Made by a program: the position numbers and the translations under genes | Notes under the pieces: generated by a model | Database searches by the model: none | What the model was told of the DNA's origin: nothing | The model's input: only the letters and a program-made list of their open reading frames with translations | Shown here: positions 26,181 to 33,443 of the stretch, piece by piece | Numbering within the stretch: the stretch's first letter is position 1 | Layout of the letters: the number at the start of each line of letters is the position of its first letter | Assembly (NCBI GenBank): GCA_021824635.1 | Contig: JAKAKD010000106.1 | Location: 1 to 33,443 of the forward strand | From: Bacteroidota bacterium | GTDB taxonomy: Bacteria; Bacteroidota; Ignavibacteria; Ignavibacteriales; Melioribacteraceae | DNA length: 33,443 nucleotides | Direction of reading: 5' to 3'

Positions 26181-26984
26181 ATGAAAATCGCAACTGTCAT
26201 ACAAGCTAGAATGTCGTCAACAAGATTGCCCGGCAAAGTCATGTTGCCAATTCTTGGCAAACCGCTTTTAGTTCGGATGGTTGAACGTGTCGCCGCTTCC
26301 GAACTGGCGGGCCAAATTGTAGTTGCCACATCAACAAATCATGATGATGATGAAATTGAAAAATTATGTATACGAGAAAAGATAAAATGTTTCCGCGGAC
26401 ATTTAACCGACCTTCTTGACCGGCATTATCAATCCGGCAAAAAATTTGGTGCCGATGCTGTTGTGAAAATTCCCTCCGATTGCCCGCTGATTGATCCAAA
26501 AGTAATTGATAAAGTTCTGCGGTTTTATCTCAACAACTCAGAGAAATATGATTTCGTCAGCAATCTTCATCCGGCAACTTATCCGGATGGAAATGATGTT
26601 GAAGTAATTTCATTCGTAGCGCTTGAAAAGACTTGGAAAGAAGCTGATAAAAATTTTGAACGTGAACACACAACACCCTATATCTGGGAAAATCCGGATA
26701 AATTCAATATTGCAAATATTGAGTGGGAAACCGGTTTGGATTATTCCACTTCTCACCGGTGGACAATTGATTTCGAGGAAGATTACATATTAATTAAAAA
26801 TATTTATGAAGAACTTTATCCAAACAATCCTACTTTTAGTCTCAACGAAATATTAGATTTGCTTAAGCGAAAACCGGAAATTGCAAAGATCAACCGTAAA
26901 TATCTGGGCAGTTACTGGTATGAAAATCATCTGAATGAACTTAAACACATTGACGAATACAAAAACAAAATCTCACAAAAATGA
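26181..26984 (+). CDS. SpsF/NeuA-like cytidylyltransferase
   Basis: The 267-residue product starts IATVIQARMSSTRLPGKVML, the nucleotide-binding signature of the CMP-sugar synthetase/SpsF family (RxxSxRxPGK). IPSDCPLIDP (about residues 93-102) supplies the metal-binding Asp, and HRWTIDFEEDY (about 191-201) is the second SpsF motif. Members of the family activate acidic 3-deoxy sugars with CTP, and SpsF belongs to spore-coat polysaccharide synthesis. Here the NeuB-like and KdsC-like genes downstream predict a ulosonic-acid substrate. It overlaps the transketolase N-subunit gene by four bases. Confidence 0.85.
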   Translation: MKIATVIQARMSSTRLPGKVMLPILGKPLLVRMVERVAASELAGQIVVATSTNHDDDEIEKLCIREKIKCFRGHLTDLLDRHYQSGKKFGADAVVKIPSDCPLIDPKVIDKVLRFYLNNSEKYDFVSNLHPATYPDGNDVEVISFVALEKTWKEADKNFEREHTTPYIWENPDKFNIANIEWETGLDYSTSHRWTIDFEEDYILIKNIYEELYPNNPTFSLNEILDLLKRKPEIAKINRKYLGSYWYENHLNELKHIDEYKNKISQK

Positions 26985-27838
26985 AAAAACAAAAATTACA
27001 TGAATTGAAACAGACTTCACTGCGAGTCCGGGAACACATTATTCGTATGAGCGGCAACGGCGGCTGTTTTATAGGCGCTTCTCTTTCTTGCGCGGATTTA
27101 ATTGTCTATCTCTACAAAGAGTTTCTTAATGTTTCTAAAGAAAACTTGAAAGATCCTAAACGCGATTATTTTTTCTTATCAAAGGGACACGACGTGCCCG
27201 CCCTTTATGGAACCTACGTTGAACTTGGCTGGCTTGAAGAAGAACGTTTGAAGAACCATCTGAAGACAAACGATTTTATCTACTGGCATCCTAACAGAAA
27301 TATCCCCGGCATAGAATTTCATTCCGGCTCTCTTGGACATAATTTATCTGTTGCGATGGGTGTGGCAATGGACTGCAAACTACGCAAACAGAAAAATAAA
27401 GTTGTAGTTGTTGTCGGTGACGGAGAACTTAACGAAGGTTCGATGTGGGAAGCTCTTCTTGTTGCTTCAGCTTATAAATTGGATAATCTGCTAATTGTCG
27501 TTGACCGCAATCAATTTCAAGCTAATATTCAGACGGAAGATTTAATTCCTTTAAAACCGCTTGCCAAAAAATTTGAAGCTTTCGGGTGCAAAGCCAAAAA
27601 AGTAAACGGTCATAATTTTGAAAAGATGGATGAGATATTCAAAACTTTTCCGTTCGAAAAAGGGAAAGTCTCGGTAGTAATAGCTGAAACAGTACGGGGG
27701 AAAGGATTACCGAGTATAGAAAAACGCGCGGACCGTTGGTTTGTAAATTTTAAGGAAGAAGAGATTGAGCAACTTCTAAAAGAACTTCACGGCGCTAAAC
27801 AAACTAAATTAACTTCAGAAACAATTGTGGCGAGATGA
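26981..27838 (+). CDS. Transketolase, N-terminal (ThDP-binding) subunit
   Basis: This is the N-terminal half of a split transketolase, 285 residues. LSKGHDVPALYG (His70) and the HSGSLGHNLSVAMGVAM stretch are the conserved N-domain motifs, and GDGELNEGSMWEAL (from residue 146) followed by VVDRNQFQ is the GDG-x(n)-N thiamine-diphosphate/Mg motif. The missing pyrimidine-binding half is the next gene, overlapping by four bases. Split transketolases occur in many bacteria and archaea, but this pair is embedded in a surface-sugar cluster instead of beside pentose-phosphate genes. A specialised two-carbon transfer in building a long-chain sugar is inferred. Confidence 0.93.
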   Translation: MKKQKLHELKQTSLRVREHIIRMSGNGGCFIGASLSCADLIVYLYKEFLNVSKENLKDPKRDYFFLSKGHDVPALYGTYVELGWLEEERLKNHLKTNDFIYWHPNRNIPGIEFHSGSLGHNLSVAMGVAMDCKLRKQKNKVVVVVGDGELNEGSMWEALLVASAYKLDNLLIVVDRNQFQANIQTEDLIPLKPLAKKFEAFGCKAKKVNGHNFEKMDEIFKTFPFEKGKVSVVIAETVRGKGLPSIEKRADRWFVNFKEEEIEQLLKELHGAKQTKLTSETIVAR

Positions 27839-28746
27839 AAATGACATACGCAGATATAGTACTTGACCTTATAAATAATGATGACCGCTACATGATTATG
27901 ACATCGGAAAACAGAGCGGCTTTTAGAAATCTTCCTCCGCTGATCAAAAATAATTTTATTGATACCGGAATTACAGAACAGACTATGATCGGAATGGCGG
28001 CTGGCTTAGCATTGCGCGGAAGAGTCCCAATTGTTCACGCACTTGCTACATTTTTAACAATGCGCGCGTTTGAATTTATCCGGACAGATGTTGGCATTGC
28101 TAATCTTCCCGTAAAAATTGTCGGAGCTGTACCAGGATTTCTATCGGATGGAAATGGTCCCACACATCAGGCAATAGAAGATGTATCAATCATGCGCGGA
28201 ATTCCGCCTATGAATGTTTTTTGTCCCGCAGACGAAGAAGACATGCTGAAAGGATTGATGAGCGTATTCACTCACCCAGCTCCGTTTTATATTCGCTACA
28301 ATCCCACGAAAGCTATTGTTGAACACAGCAAATTTGAAATTGGGAAAGCTGAAGTTTTTGGCAAAGGAACTGATGTGGCAATTCTTGTATATGGATTTTT
28401 ATTCAGAGAAGCATTTAAGGCAAAAGAAATATTGGAATCAAAAGGTGTTTCTGTTCGCTTGATAAATATCCGCACTCCAAAACCAATTGATGAAGAAACG
28501 GTTCTGAAAACTGTTGATGAATGTAAATTGATTGTAACCTTGGAAGATCATTTTATAACCGGCGGACTTTATACTATTCTTGCAGAAGTTCTATTGCGGA
28601 ACAGAAAAACCGCGAACGTTCTTCCCTTTGCTTTGATGAACAAATGGTTTAAGCCGGGTTTGCTGAACGATGTTCTTGAGTATGAAGGATTTACTGCACA
28701 ACAGATTGCAAATAAAATTTTTAATAAACTTAAAATAGAACACTGA
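27835..28746 (+). CDS. Transketolase, C-terminal subunit
   Basis: Second half of the split transketolase, 303 residues. DTGITEQTMIGMAAGLAL contains the catalytic Glu (about residue 48) that activates the thiamine aminopyrimidine, followed by VHALATFLTMRAFEFIRTDV and the GPTHQAIEDVSIMRGIP segment. The C-terminal third (about residues 180-303) is the transketolase C domain of unknown regulatory role. The start ATG overlaps the preceding stop (ATGA); a second ATG lies two codons later. The pair should form an alpha2-beta2 enzyme. Confidence 0.93.
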   Translation: MKMTYADIVLDLINNDDRYMIMTSENRAAFRNLPPLIKNNFIDTGITEQTMIGMAAGLALRGRVPIVHALATFLTMRAFEFIRTDVGIANLPVKIVGAVPGFLSDGNGPTHQAIEDVSIMRGIPPMNVFCPADEEDMLKGLMSVFTHPAPFYIRYNPTKAIVEHSKFEIGKAEVFGKGTDVAILVYGFLFREAFKAKEILESKGVSVRLINIRTPKPIDEETVLKTVDECKLIVTLEDHFITGGLYTILAEVLLRNRKTANVLPFALMNKWFKPGLLNDVLEYEGFTAQQIANKIFNKLKIEH

Positions 28747-28750
28747 TTTT

Positions 28751-28810
28751 TATGATCATTATGATATGCTATGATAAATCATAAAGGATCTTAGTAATCT
28801 GCGTTCCATA
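28751..28810. repeat. Dispersed-repeat-like intergenic element
   Basis: The 72-bp gap after the transketolase contains TATGATCATTATGATATGC followed by a near-perfect palindrome, TATGAT-AA-ATCATA (28770-28783), then GGATCTTAGTAATCTGCGTT. I recall similar ATGAT/CTGCGTTC strings as dispersed intergenic elements in Bacteroidota-type genomes. Whether it is a multicopy element here needs a genome search. It may also hold a promoter or processing site for the aminotransferase. Confidence 0.4.
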
Positions 28811-28811
28811 A

Positions 28812-28817
28812 AGAGGA
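28812..28817 (+). promoter_or_regulatory. Shine-Dalgarno site before the aminotransferase
   Basis: AGAGGA lies four bases before the ATG at 28822 and one base before the ATG at 28819. The spacing favours 28822 as the true start. Confidence 0.5.
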
Positions 28818-28821
28818 AATG

Positions 28822-30156
28822 ATGCCTAACAAAATTTCACTTAACAATAATTTTCCGGACATTTCAAAATCCGATGAGCTATACAATCGTGCGCTTGGAT
28901 TAATTCCATCAGTTACACAAACTTTGGCAAAAGGACCGGGACAATGGGTTAAAGGAATAGCACCAAAATATTTAGTTAGAGGGAAAGGTTCGCATGTATG
29001 GGATGTTGATGGAAACGAATACATAGATTACATGATGGGCGTCGGTCCCCTTTCGCTTGGTTATGCTTATCCAAAAGTTGATGATGCAATAAAAAAACAA
29101 TTGGAAGACGGAATTACTTTTTCCATGATGCACCCGCTTGAAGTTGAAGTTGCCGAAATGATAAGACAAATAGTGCCGAATGCAGAAGCTGTCAGATACA
29201 GCAAAACAGGCGCCGATGCTACGAGTGCAGCGGTTCGACTTGCACGTGCTTATACCGGCAAAAATAAAATTTTATGCTGCGGCTACCATGGCTGGCACGA
29301 TTGGTACATAGCGGTTACCGCACGCAATCATGGAATTCCGGAAGCAGTTCAGGCAATCTCATACACATTTAACTATAACGATATTGATTCTGTAAAAAAT
29401 TCTCTTGACGATGATGTTGCTGCAATAATTCTTGAACCTGTGGTTTTTGCCGAGCCGAAAGATAACTTTCTTAACAAGCTCGCCGATCTATGCAAAGAAA
29501 AAAATGTCGTTTTAATATTCGATGAAATGTGGACTGGATTCAGAATGGCGCTTGGCGGCGCGCAAGAATATTTTGGAATTACGCCGGATTTGGCAACGTA
29601 CTCAAAAGCTGTTGCCAACGGAATGCCAATCTCAATTCTTACTGGCAAAAGAGAAATTATGGATCTTGCCGATGAAGATATTTTCTTCTATACAACATTC
29701 GGAGGCGAAGCACTTTCTCTTGCCGCTGTCAAAGCTACAATTGAAGAACTACGCGATAAGAATGTTCCTAAGTTTCTGAACGGTCAAGGAGAAAAATTAA
29801 AAGATGGTTACAACACAATCGTCCGAAAGCTTGGAATGGATTACACAAAAGCGATTGGATACAACTGGCGTTCAATGGCAACCTTTGATGAAAAAGCCGG
29901 CGATCCGCTTGTTCAAAAATCTTTGATGCAGCAGGAGATGATTAAGCGCGGCGTTTTGTGGCAGGGATTCCATAATATGTCATTCTCTCATTCCGATGCC
30001 GATGTTGAATACACGCTTCAAGCTCTTGAAGAATCACTTGCCGTTTTGAAAAATGCAGTTCAAAAAAATAATATACGAGAAATGCTTAGAGGTGAACCGG
30101 TTCAGCCGGTATTTAGAAAAGTTGATAACTTCAACATGAAACCGGTAAAGAAATAA
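28822..30156 (+). CDS. Class III aminotransferase, glutamate-1-semialdehyde aminomutase-like
   Basis: A PLP-dependent fold-type I aminotransferase of class III, 444 residues. SKTGADATSAAVRLARAYTG is the phosphate-binding region, LIFDEMWTGFR (Asp near residue 234) contacts the PLP nitrogen, and the Schiff-base Lys is in TYSKAVANGMPI (about residue 262). It differs from true HemL (HemL has GKVIGGGLPVGAYGG at this place), and the sugar-cluster context points to transfer of an amino group to a keto- or aldehyde-sugar. Start at 28822 chosen over 28819 from RBS spacing. It precedes the SDR by 13 bp. Confidence 0.85.
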   Translation: MPNKISLNNNFPDISKSDELYNRALGLIPSVTQTLAKGPGQWVKGIAPKYLVRGKGSHVWDVDGNEYIDYMMGVGPLSLGYAYPKVDDAIKKQLEDGITFSMMHPLEVEVAEMIRQIVPNAEAVRYSKTGADATSAAVRLARAYTGKNKILCCGYHGWHDWYIAVTARNHGIPEAVQAISYTFNYNDIDSVKNSLDDDVAAIILEPVVFAEPKDNFLNKLADLCKEKNVVLIFDEMWTGFRMALGGAQEYFGITPDLATYSKAVANGMPISILTGKREIMDLADEDIFFYTTFGGEALSLAAVKATIEELRDKNVPKFLNGQGEKLKDGYNTIVRKLGMDYTKAIGYNWRSMATFDEKAGDPLVQKSLMQQEMIKRGVLWQGFHNMSFSHSDADVEYTLQALEESLAVLKNAVQKNNIREMLRGEPVQPVFRKVDNFNMKPVKK

Positions 30157-30169
30157 TCTAGAGTATAGA

Positions 30170-30973
30170 ATGAAAATTTTTAGTCTGGAAAATAAAACCG
30201 CAATTGTTACCGGTGCGCTGGGATTGATTGGAAAAGAACATTGCAAAGCATTGAGCGAAGCCGGAGCCAATGTTGTTGTTGCCGATATTGATGAAGTAAA
30301 ATGCTCTGAATTTGCCAAAACTCTTTCGCCGCAATCGTTTGGTGCTTCTCTTGATGTTACAAAACCGGAAACGATAAAAAATCTGCGGGATAAAATTTTA
30401 AAAAAGTTCGGACACATCAACATTCTTGTAAACAATGCGGCAATTAATGATATGTTCGAAAATCCTAAAGCAGCAAGCAAACAATCAAAATTTGAGAATT
30501 ATCCTTTGGAACTCTGGCAGAAATCTGTTGACGTAAATTTGACCGGAGTATTTTTATGCTCGCAGATTCTAGGTTCCGAAATGGCAAAACAAAAATCCGG
30601 AAGCATTATTAATATTGCTTCAACATACGGAATAGCCGCACCGGATCAATCTCTTTACATCAAACAAGATGGAACGCAGTCATTTTTCAAACCCCCCGCT
30701 TATTCCGCTACAAAAGGCGCTGTGATAATGTTTACTAAATATCTTGCCGCTTACTGGGGAAAAGACGGAGTGCGCGTTAATACTTTAACTCCCGGCGGTG
30801 TTGAAAATAATCAAGATGAATTTTTTATTGAAAAATATTCCGCAAAAACTCCTTTGGGAAGAATGGCTAATCCTTATGACTATAAAGGCGCATTAATATT
30901 TCTTGCCAGCGACGCATCAAGTTACATGACCGGCGCTAATCTTGTTGTAGATGGCGGATGGACGTGTTGGTGA
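30170..30973 (+). CDS. SDR-family NAD(P)-dependent oxidoreductase
   Basis: Classical short-chain dehydrogenase of 267 residues. The cofactor loop TGALGLIG is at residues 14-21, NNAAIND around 88-94, and the catalytic triad is S151 (NIAST), Y178 and K182 (PPAYSATK). The C-terminus ends in DGGWTCW. Between S151 and Y178 is a longer substrate loop than in most SDRs. Similar enzymes with GxFLASDASSYMTGANLVVDGGWT-type endings occur in sugar and nonulosonate gene clusters (PtmA-like). Likely role: reducing or oxidising a sugar carbonyl next to the aminotransferase step. Substrate is inferred from context. Confidence 0.85.
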   Translation: MKIFSLENKTAIVTGALGLIGKEHCKALSEAGANVVVADIDEVKCSEFAKTLSPQSFGASLDVTKPETIKNLRDKILKKFGHINILVNNAAINDMFENPKAASKQSKFENYPLELWQKSVDVNLTGVFLCSQILGSEMAKQKSGSIINIASTYGIAAPDQSLYIKQDGTQSFFKPPAYSATKGAVIMFTKYLAAYWGKDGVRVNTLTPGGVENNQDEFFIEKYSAKTPLGRMANPYDYKGALIFLASDASSYMTGANLVVDGGWTCW

Positions 30974-31046
30974 GGAAAGGAAAAAGGAATAAAGAAAAGA
31001 AGAAAGGAAATAATTTCATACCTTTAGAACAATTGAATGGCATTCT

Positions 31047-31577
31047 ATGAAAAAAAAATTGACCAAGAACCAGCTGCTGAAACGTGCTTCTAAAATAAAA
31101 TTACTTTTAACCGATGTTGACGGTGTTCTTACTGACACCGGAGTTTATTATTCCGCACAAGGTGAATTGATGAAACGCTATTCGATACGCGATGGAATGG
31201 GTGTTGAACGATTGAGAAAACTTGTAAATGTAGAAACCGGAATAATAACCCGCGAAGACACATTAATAGTTAAAACCAGGGCGGAGAAATTAAAAATTGA
31301 CGAACTGCACATGGGAGTTTATGAAAAAGAAAAAACTCTTGAAAAAATTCTTATAAGAAAAAATCTCAAGCCGGAAGAAATTGCTTTTATTGGCGATGAT
31401 ACAAACGATATCGAAATTTTGAAAAACGTTGGTTTATCCGCTTGTCCTAAAGACGCAACAAAGTTTGCTAAAGACGTTGTGGATCTGATTGTAGAAAGCA
31501 AAGGTGGTTATGGCGCTTTTCGCGATATCGCCGAATTAATCATCGAAGCAAAAACAAAAAAGAAAGGGAGCGAATGA
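31047..31577 (+). CDS. KdsC-like HAD phosphatase
   Basis: A 176-residue HAD phosphatase of the KdsC type, without a cap domain. Motif I is LTDVDGVLTDTGVYY (nucleophile Asp23, acid/base Asp25) and motif IV is FIGDDTNDIEILK. KdsC removes phosphate from KDO-8-phosphate; related enzymes act on N-acylneuraminate-9-phosphate. With a NeuB-like synthase overlapping it by four bases, the likely substrate is the ulosonic-acid phosphate made next door. There is no good Shine-Dalgarno directly upstream of its ATG; a purine-rich tract lies 35-75 bp before it. Confidence 0.87.
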   Translation: MKKKLTKNQLLKRASKIKLLLTDVDGVLTDTGVYYSAQGELMKRYSIRDGMGVERLRKLVNVETGIITREDTLIVKTRAEKLKIDELHMGVYEKEKTLEKILIRKNLKPEEIAFIGDDTNDIEILKNVGLSACPKDATKFAKDVVDLIVESKGGYGAFRDIAELIIEAKTKKKGSE

Positions 31578-32467
31578 AGCGTAACAAAGTTAAGGTGGGT
31601 AATAGATGGGTCGGTGAAGGAGAACCGGTTTACATCATTGCAGAAATCGGAATCAATCATAACGGTTCAATCGAGCTGGCAAAAAAATTAATTGATGGTG
31701 CTCTCTTTGCCGGCTGTGATGCAGTTAAATTTCAAAAACGGACACCCGAACTATGCGTTCCCAAAAATCAATGGGATATGGAACGGGACACTCCATGGGG
31801 TAGAATAACTTACATCGAATACCGACGTAAAGTTGAGTTCGGCTTTGAAGAATATTTAGAGATTGACGGCTACTGCAAACAAAAAGGAATTGATTGGTTT
31901 GCATCGCCATGGGATGAAGAGGCGTTGAGCTTTATGGAAAAATTCAAACCGATTATACACAAAGTTGCATCTGCTTGTTTAACAGATCATAAACTGTTGA
32001 ATAAAATTAAAACCACTGGCAGACCGGTCATTCTTTCAACGGGCATGTCAACAATTGAAGAAGTTGAAGATGCTGTGCAAATTTTAGGAACAGATTATTT
32101 GATGATCGCACAAGCGACTTCTAATTATCCATGCAATCTGGAAGAGCTAAACCTTAATATGATTAGAACATACAAAGAAAAATTTTCCGAGGTACCAATT
32201 GGTTACTCCGGACACGAAACCGGCTTAGCACCAACATTAGCGGCGGTCGCACTCGGCGCCTCATTCATCGAAAGACACATCACACTCGACCGCGCAATGT
32301 GGGGAACCGATCAGGCGGCTTCAGTTGAAGTAAATGGAATGCTTAAGATGGTGCAAGATATACGTGACATAGAGAAATCACTCGGTGACGGAATAAAAAA
32401 AGTTTACAAGAGCGAATACACCAGCATAGAAAAACTCAGAAGAGTAAAACCAAACATCACCGCGTAA
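31574..32467 (+). CDS. NeuB-like N-acetylneuraminate/ulosonate synthase, without SAF domain
   Basis: The NeuB family condenses phosphoenolpyruvate with an aldose to make a nine-carbon or related 3-deoxy acid. The TIM-barrel motifs are present: AEIGINHNGS with E24, DAVKFQKR with K52 and K55, IGYSGHETGLAPT (metal-binding His214) and FIERHITLDRAMWGTD (His235, metal-binding). The protein ends about residue 297, right after the barrel (EKLRRVKPNITA), and so lacks the roughly 60-residue C-terminal antifreeze-like SAF domain that usually completes the neighbouring subunit's active site. There is no frameshift at the end and the next gene begins three bases later, so the short form appears real. It overlaps the KdsC-like gene by four bases. 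Confidence 0.9.
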   Translation: MKRNKVKVGNRWVGEGEPVYIIAEIGINHNGSIELAKKLIDGALFAGCDAVKFQKRTPELCVPKNQWDMERDTPWGRITYIEYRRKVEFGFEEYLEIDGYCKQKGIDWFASPWDEEALSFMEKFKPIIHKVASACLTDHKLLNKIKTTGRPVILSTGMSTIEEVEDAVQILGTDYLMIAQATSNYPCNLEELNLNMIRTYKEKFSEVPIGYSGHETGLAPTLAAVALGASFIERHITLDRAMWGTDQAASVEVNGMLKMVQDIRDIEKSLGDGIKKVYKSEYTSIEKLRRVKPNITA

Positions 32468-32470
32468 ATT

Positions 32471-33265
32471 ATGTTTCATAATTTATTAGCAAGTTTTCAA
32501 CCGTTTGAGATAATTTCTTATACGGTTATTATAACAGCCGCACTTCTGTTTATAATTCTTGAACGAATTTTTCCCTACAACAAAGATCAGAAAATTTTGC
32601 GTGATGGTTTTTTCAACGATCTGGCTCTTTATACGATTGCGCAAAGTTACATTCTCGGAATAATTATTTTCACATTCATTATAAAAACAATTGACGGACC
32701 AACCGGTTTATTTCGTCTTCAGATTTTTACCAATGTTCCGGTTTGGATTCAGTTAATTTTCTTTACTGTCACGCATGATTTTTACATATACTGGATGCAC
32801 AGATGGCAACACAGCAACAAATATTTATGGCGATTGCACGAAGCGCATCATTCAACAAAAAAGGTTGATTGGCTTTCAGGTTCACGTTCTCATGCATTCG
32901 AAATTTTGATCAGCCAAACCGTTGAATTTTTTCCGATTGTTCTGCTTGGTTCTCCGCCGGAAGTTATTGCTTACAAAGGAGTAATTAGCGCAATCTGGGG
33001 AATGTATATTCATTCCAATTTAAATGTGAAAACAGGATGGCTACAAAAAATCATTAACGGTCCAGAGATGCACCGGATTCATCATACAACTGGCAAAGGA
33101 CGAAATAGGAATTTTGCGACTAAACTTGCGGTCTGGGATTGGATTTTCGAAACCGGATTTTTTCCGGAAGAACGTGCGGCAGAGTACGGATTGAAGACAT
33201 TCTTCCCGGATAATTTTTTCAAACAATTTACTTTTGCATTTAGAAGTTTTAAGAAAAGCAGCTAA
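32471..33265 (+). CDS. Membrane sterol desaturase / fatty acid hydroxylase-family protein
   Basis: A polytopic membrane protein of 264 residues with about four hydrophobic helices (about residues 10-32, 50-72, 90-110, 145-165). Histidine clusters typical of membrane di-iron oxygenases are seen: H102, H110 and H114 (HDFYIYWMHRWQH), H123, H126 and H127 (RLHEAHH), H181, and H201, H204 and H205 (HRIHH). The family hydroxylates or desaturates lipids, sterols or alkylglycerols. It follows the NeuB-like gene by three bases, so it belongs to the same operon, possibly modifying a lipid part of the surface glycan; that link is inferred. Its C-terminus precedes an inverted repeat. Confidence 0.85.
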   Translation: MFHNLLASFQPFEIISYTVIITAALLFIILERIFPYNKDQKILRDGFFNDLALYTIAQSYILGIIIFTFIIKTIDGPTGLFRLQIFTNVPVWIQLIFFTVTHDFYIYWMHRWQHSNKYLWRLHEAHHSTKKVDWLSGSRSHAFEILISQTVEFFPIVLLGSPPEVIAYKGVISAIWGMYIHSNLNVKTGWLQKIINGPEMHRIHHTTGKGRNRNFATKLAVWDWIFETGFFPEERAAEYGLKTFFPDNFFKQFTFAFRSFKKSS

Positions 33266-33272
33266 GCTATTC

Positions 33273-33321
33273 TGAACGAAGTGAAGAATCTTACTTTCAA
33301 TGAGACTCTTCGCTTCGCTCC
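33273..33321. terminator. Inverted repeat downstream of the desaturase, possible terminator / dispersed element
   Basis: The arms 33273-33291 (core GAACGAAGTGAAGAATCT) and 33303-33321 (core AGACTCTTCGCTTCGCT) are imperfect inverted repeats, about 15 of 19 matching plus one G-U pair, with an 11-base loop. It starts eight bases after the desaturase stop. The GAACGAAGTGAAGAATCT type of sequence is common as a scattered repeat in many bacteria, so it may be a dispersed repeat serving as a terminator. No long T-run follows immediately. Confidence 0.5.
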
Positions 33322-33443
33322 ATTAGACTTATGTATATAAATAATTATTTTATAATAGTAACTAAATAAACAAATGTACAACTATCCACACACCAAGAAA
33401 GAACTGAGCAAGTCTAGGCCTCGCTCAAGAAAAAACTATACTC

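Noticed and set aside
33374-33443. ATG-initiated reading frame open to the window edge (MYNYPHTKKELSK...)
   Set aside because: There is no ribosome-binding site, the fragment is 23 codons, and nothing is recognisable, so it cannot be called a gene.

Overview
The window is AT-rich bacterial chromosome with tightly packed genes, mostly real operons with 4-nt or shorter overlaps. Gene content (hrcA-grpE-dnaJ, a complete isochorismate/o-succinylbenzoate menaquinone operon, YwqK-type repeat protein, lipoprotein PBP4, SpsF/NeuB sugar genes, occasional TTG/GTG starts) fits a Bacteroidota/FCB-group bacterium, and I lean towards the Ignavibacteria. That placement is inference from gene content and style; no rRNA gene is present to prove it. 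I see no rRNA, tRNA, CRISPR array, transposase, integrase or phage gene. No gene-free stretch exceeds 300 bp.

Layout. (1) 1-2550: the very start of a minus-strand gene (possibly a PpiD/SurA-like foldase), then a two-gene plus-strand unit of a 70-aa two-helix membrane protein and a large sodium:solute symporter. A hairpin with tandem repeats separates it from (2) a minus-strand operon-like run, 8135 down to 2623: hrcA-grpE-dnaJ-comEA-like-pilM-like-rsmD-coaD (heat-shock regulation and chaperones, two competence/pilus-type proteins, an rRNA methylase and the coenzyme A enzyme). dnaK is not with it and no CIRCE operator is visible. (3) 8352-13065, plus strand: purM, a TatD nuclease fused to a radical SAM domain, a lipoprotein PBP4-type D-Ala-D-Ala carboxypeptidase, and prmA; then a convergent marR.

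(4) 13777-22108, plus strand: menF-menD-menH-menB-menA-menC-menE, which covers chorismate to demethylmenaquinone except for DHNA-CoA hydrolysis. A hotdog thioesterase facing menE (22095-22496, minus) is a good candidate for that missing step (MenI). The final methylase (MenG/UbiE) is not here. (5) 22560-24952: an exported protein made of about sixteen MORN_2/YwqK repeats, and a saccharopine-dehydrogenase-like oxidoreductase.

(6) 25172-33265, plus strand: a surface-sugar cluster of a GT-B-like transferase, an SpsF-like cytidylyltransferase, both halves of a split transketolase, a class III (GSA-aminomutase-like) aminotransferase, an SDR, a KdsC-like HAD phosphatase, a NeuB-like synthase that lacks the usual SAF domain, and a membrane sterol-desaturase/fatty-acid-hydroxylase protein. 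Together they look like a pathway that builds, aminates or reduces, condenses with phosphoenolpyruvate, dephosphorylates, CMP-activates and transfers an unusual ulosonic acid. The absence of UDP-sugar dehydratase or epimerase genes and the presence of a dedicated transketolase make this the most interesting part of the window.
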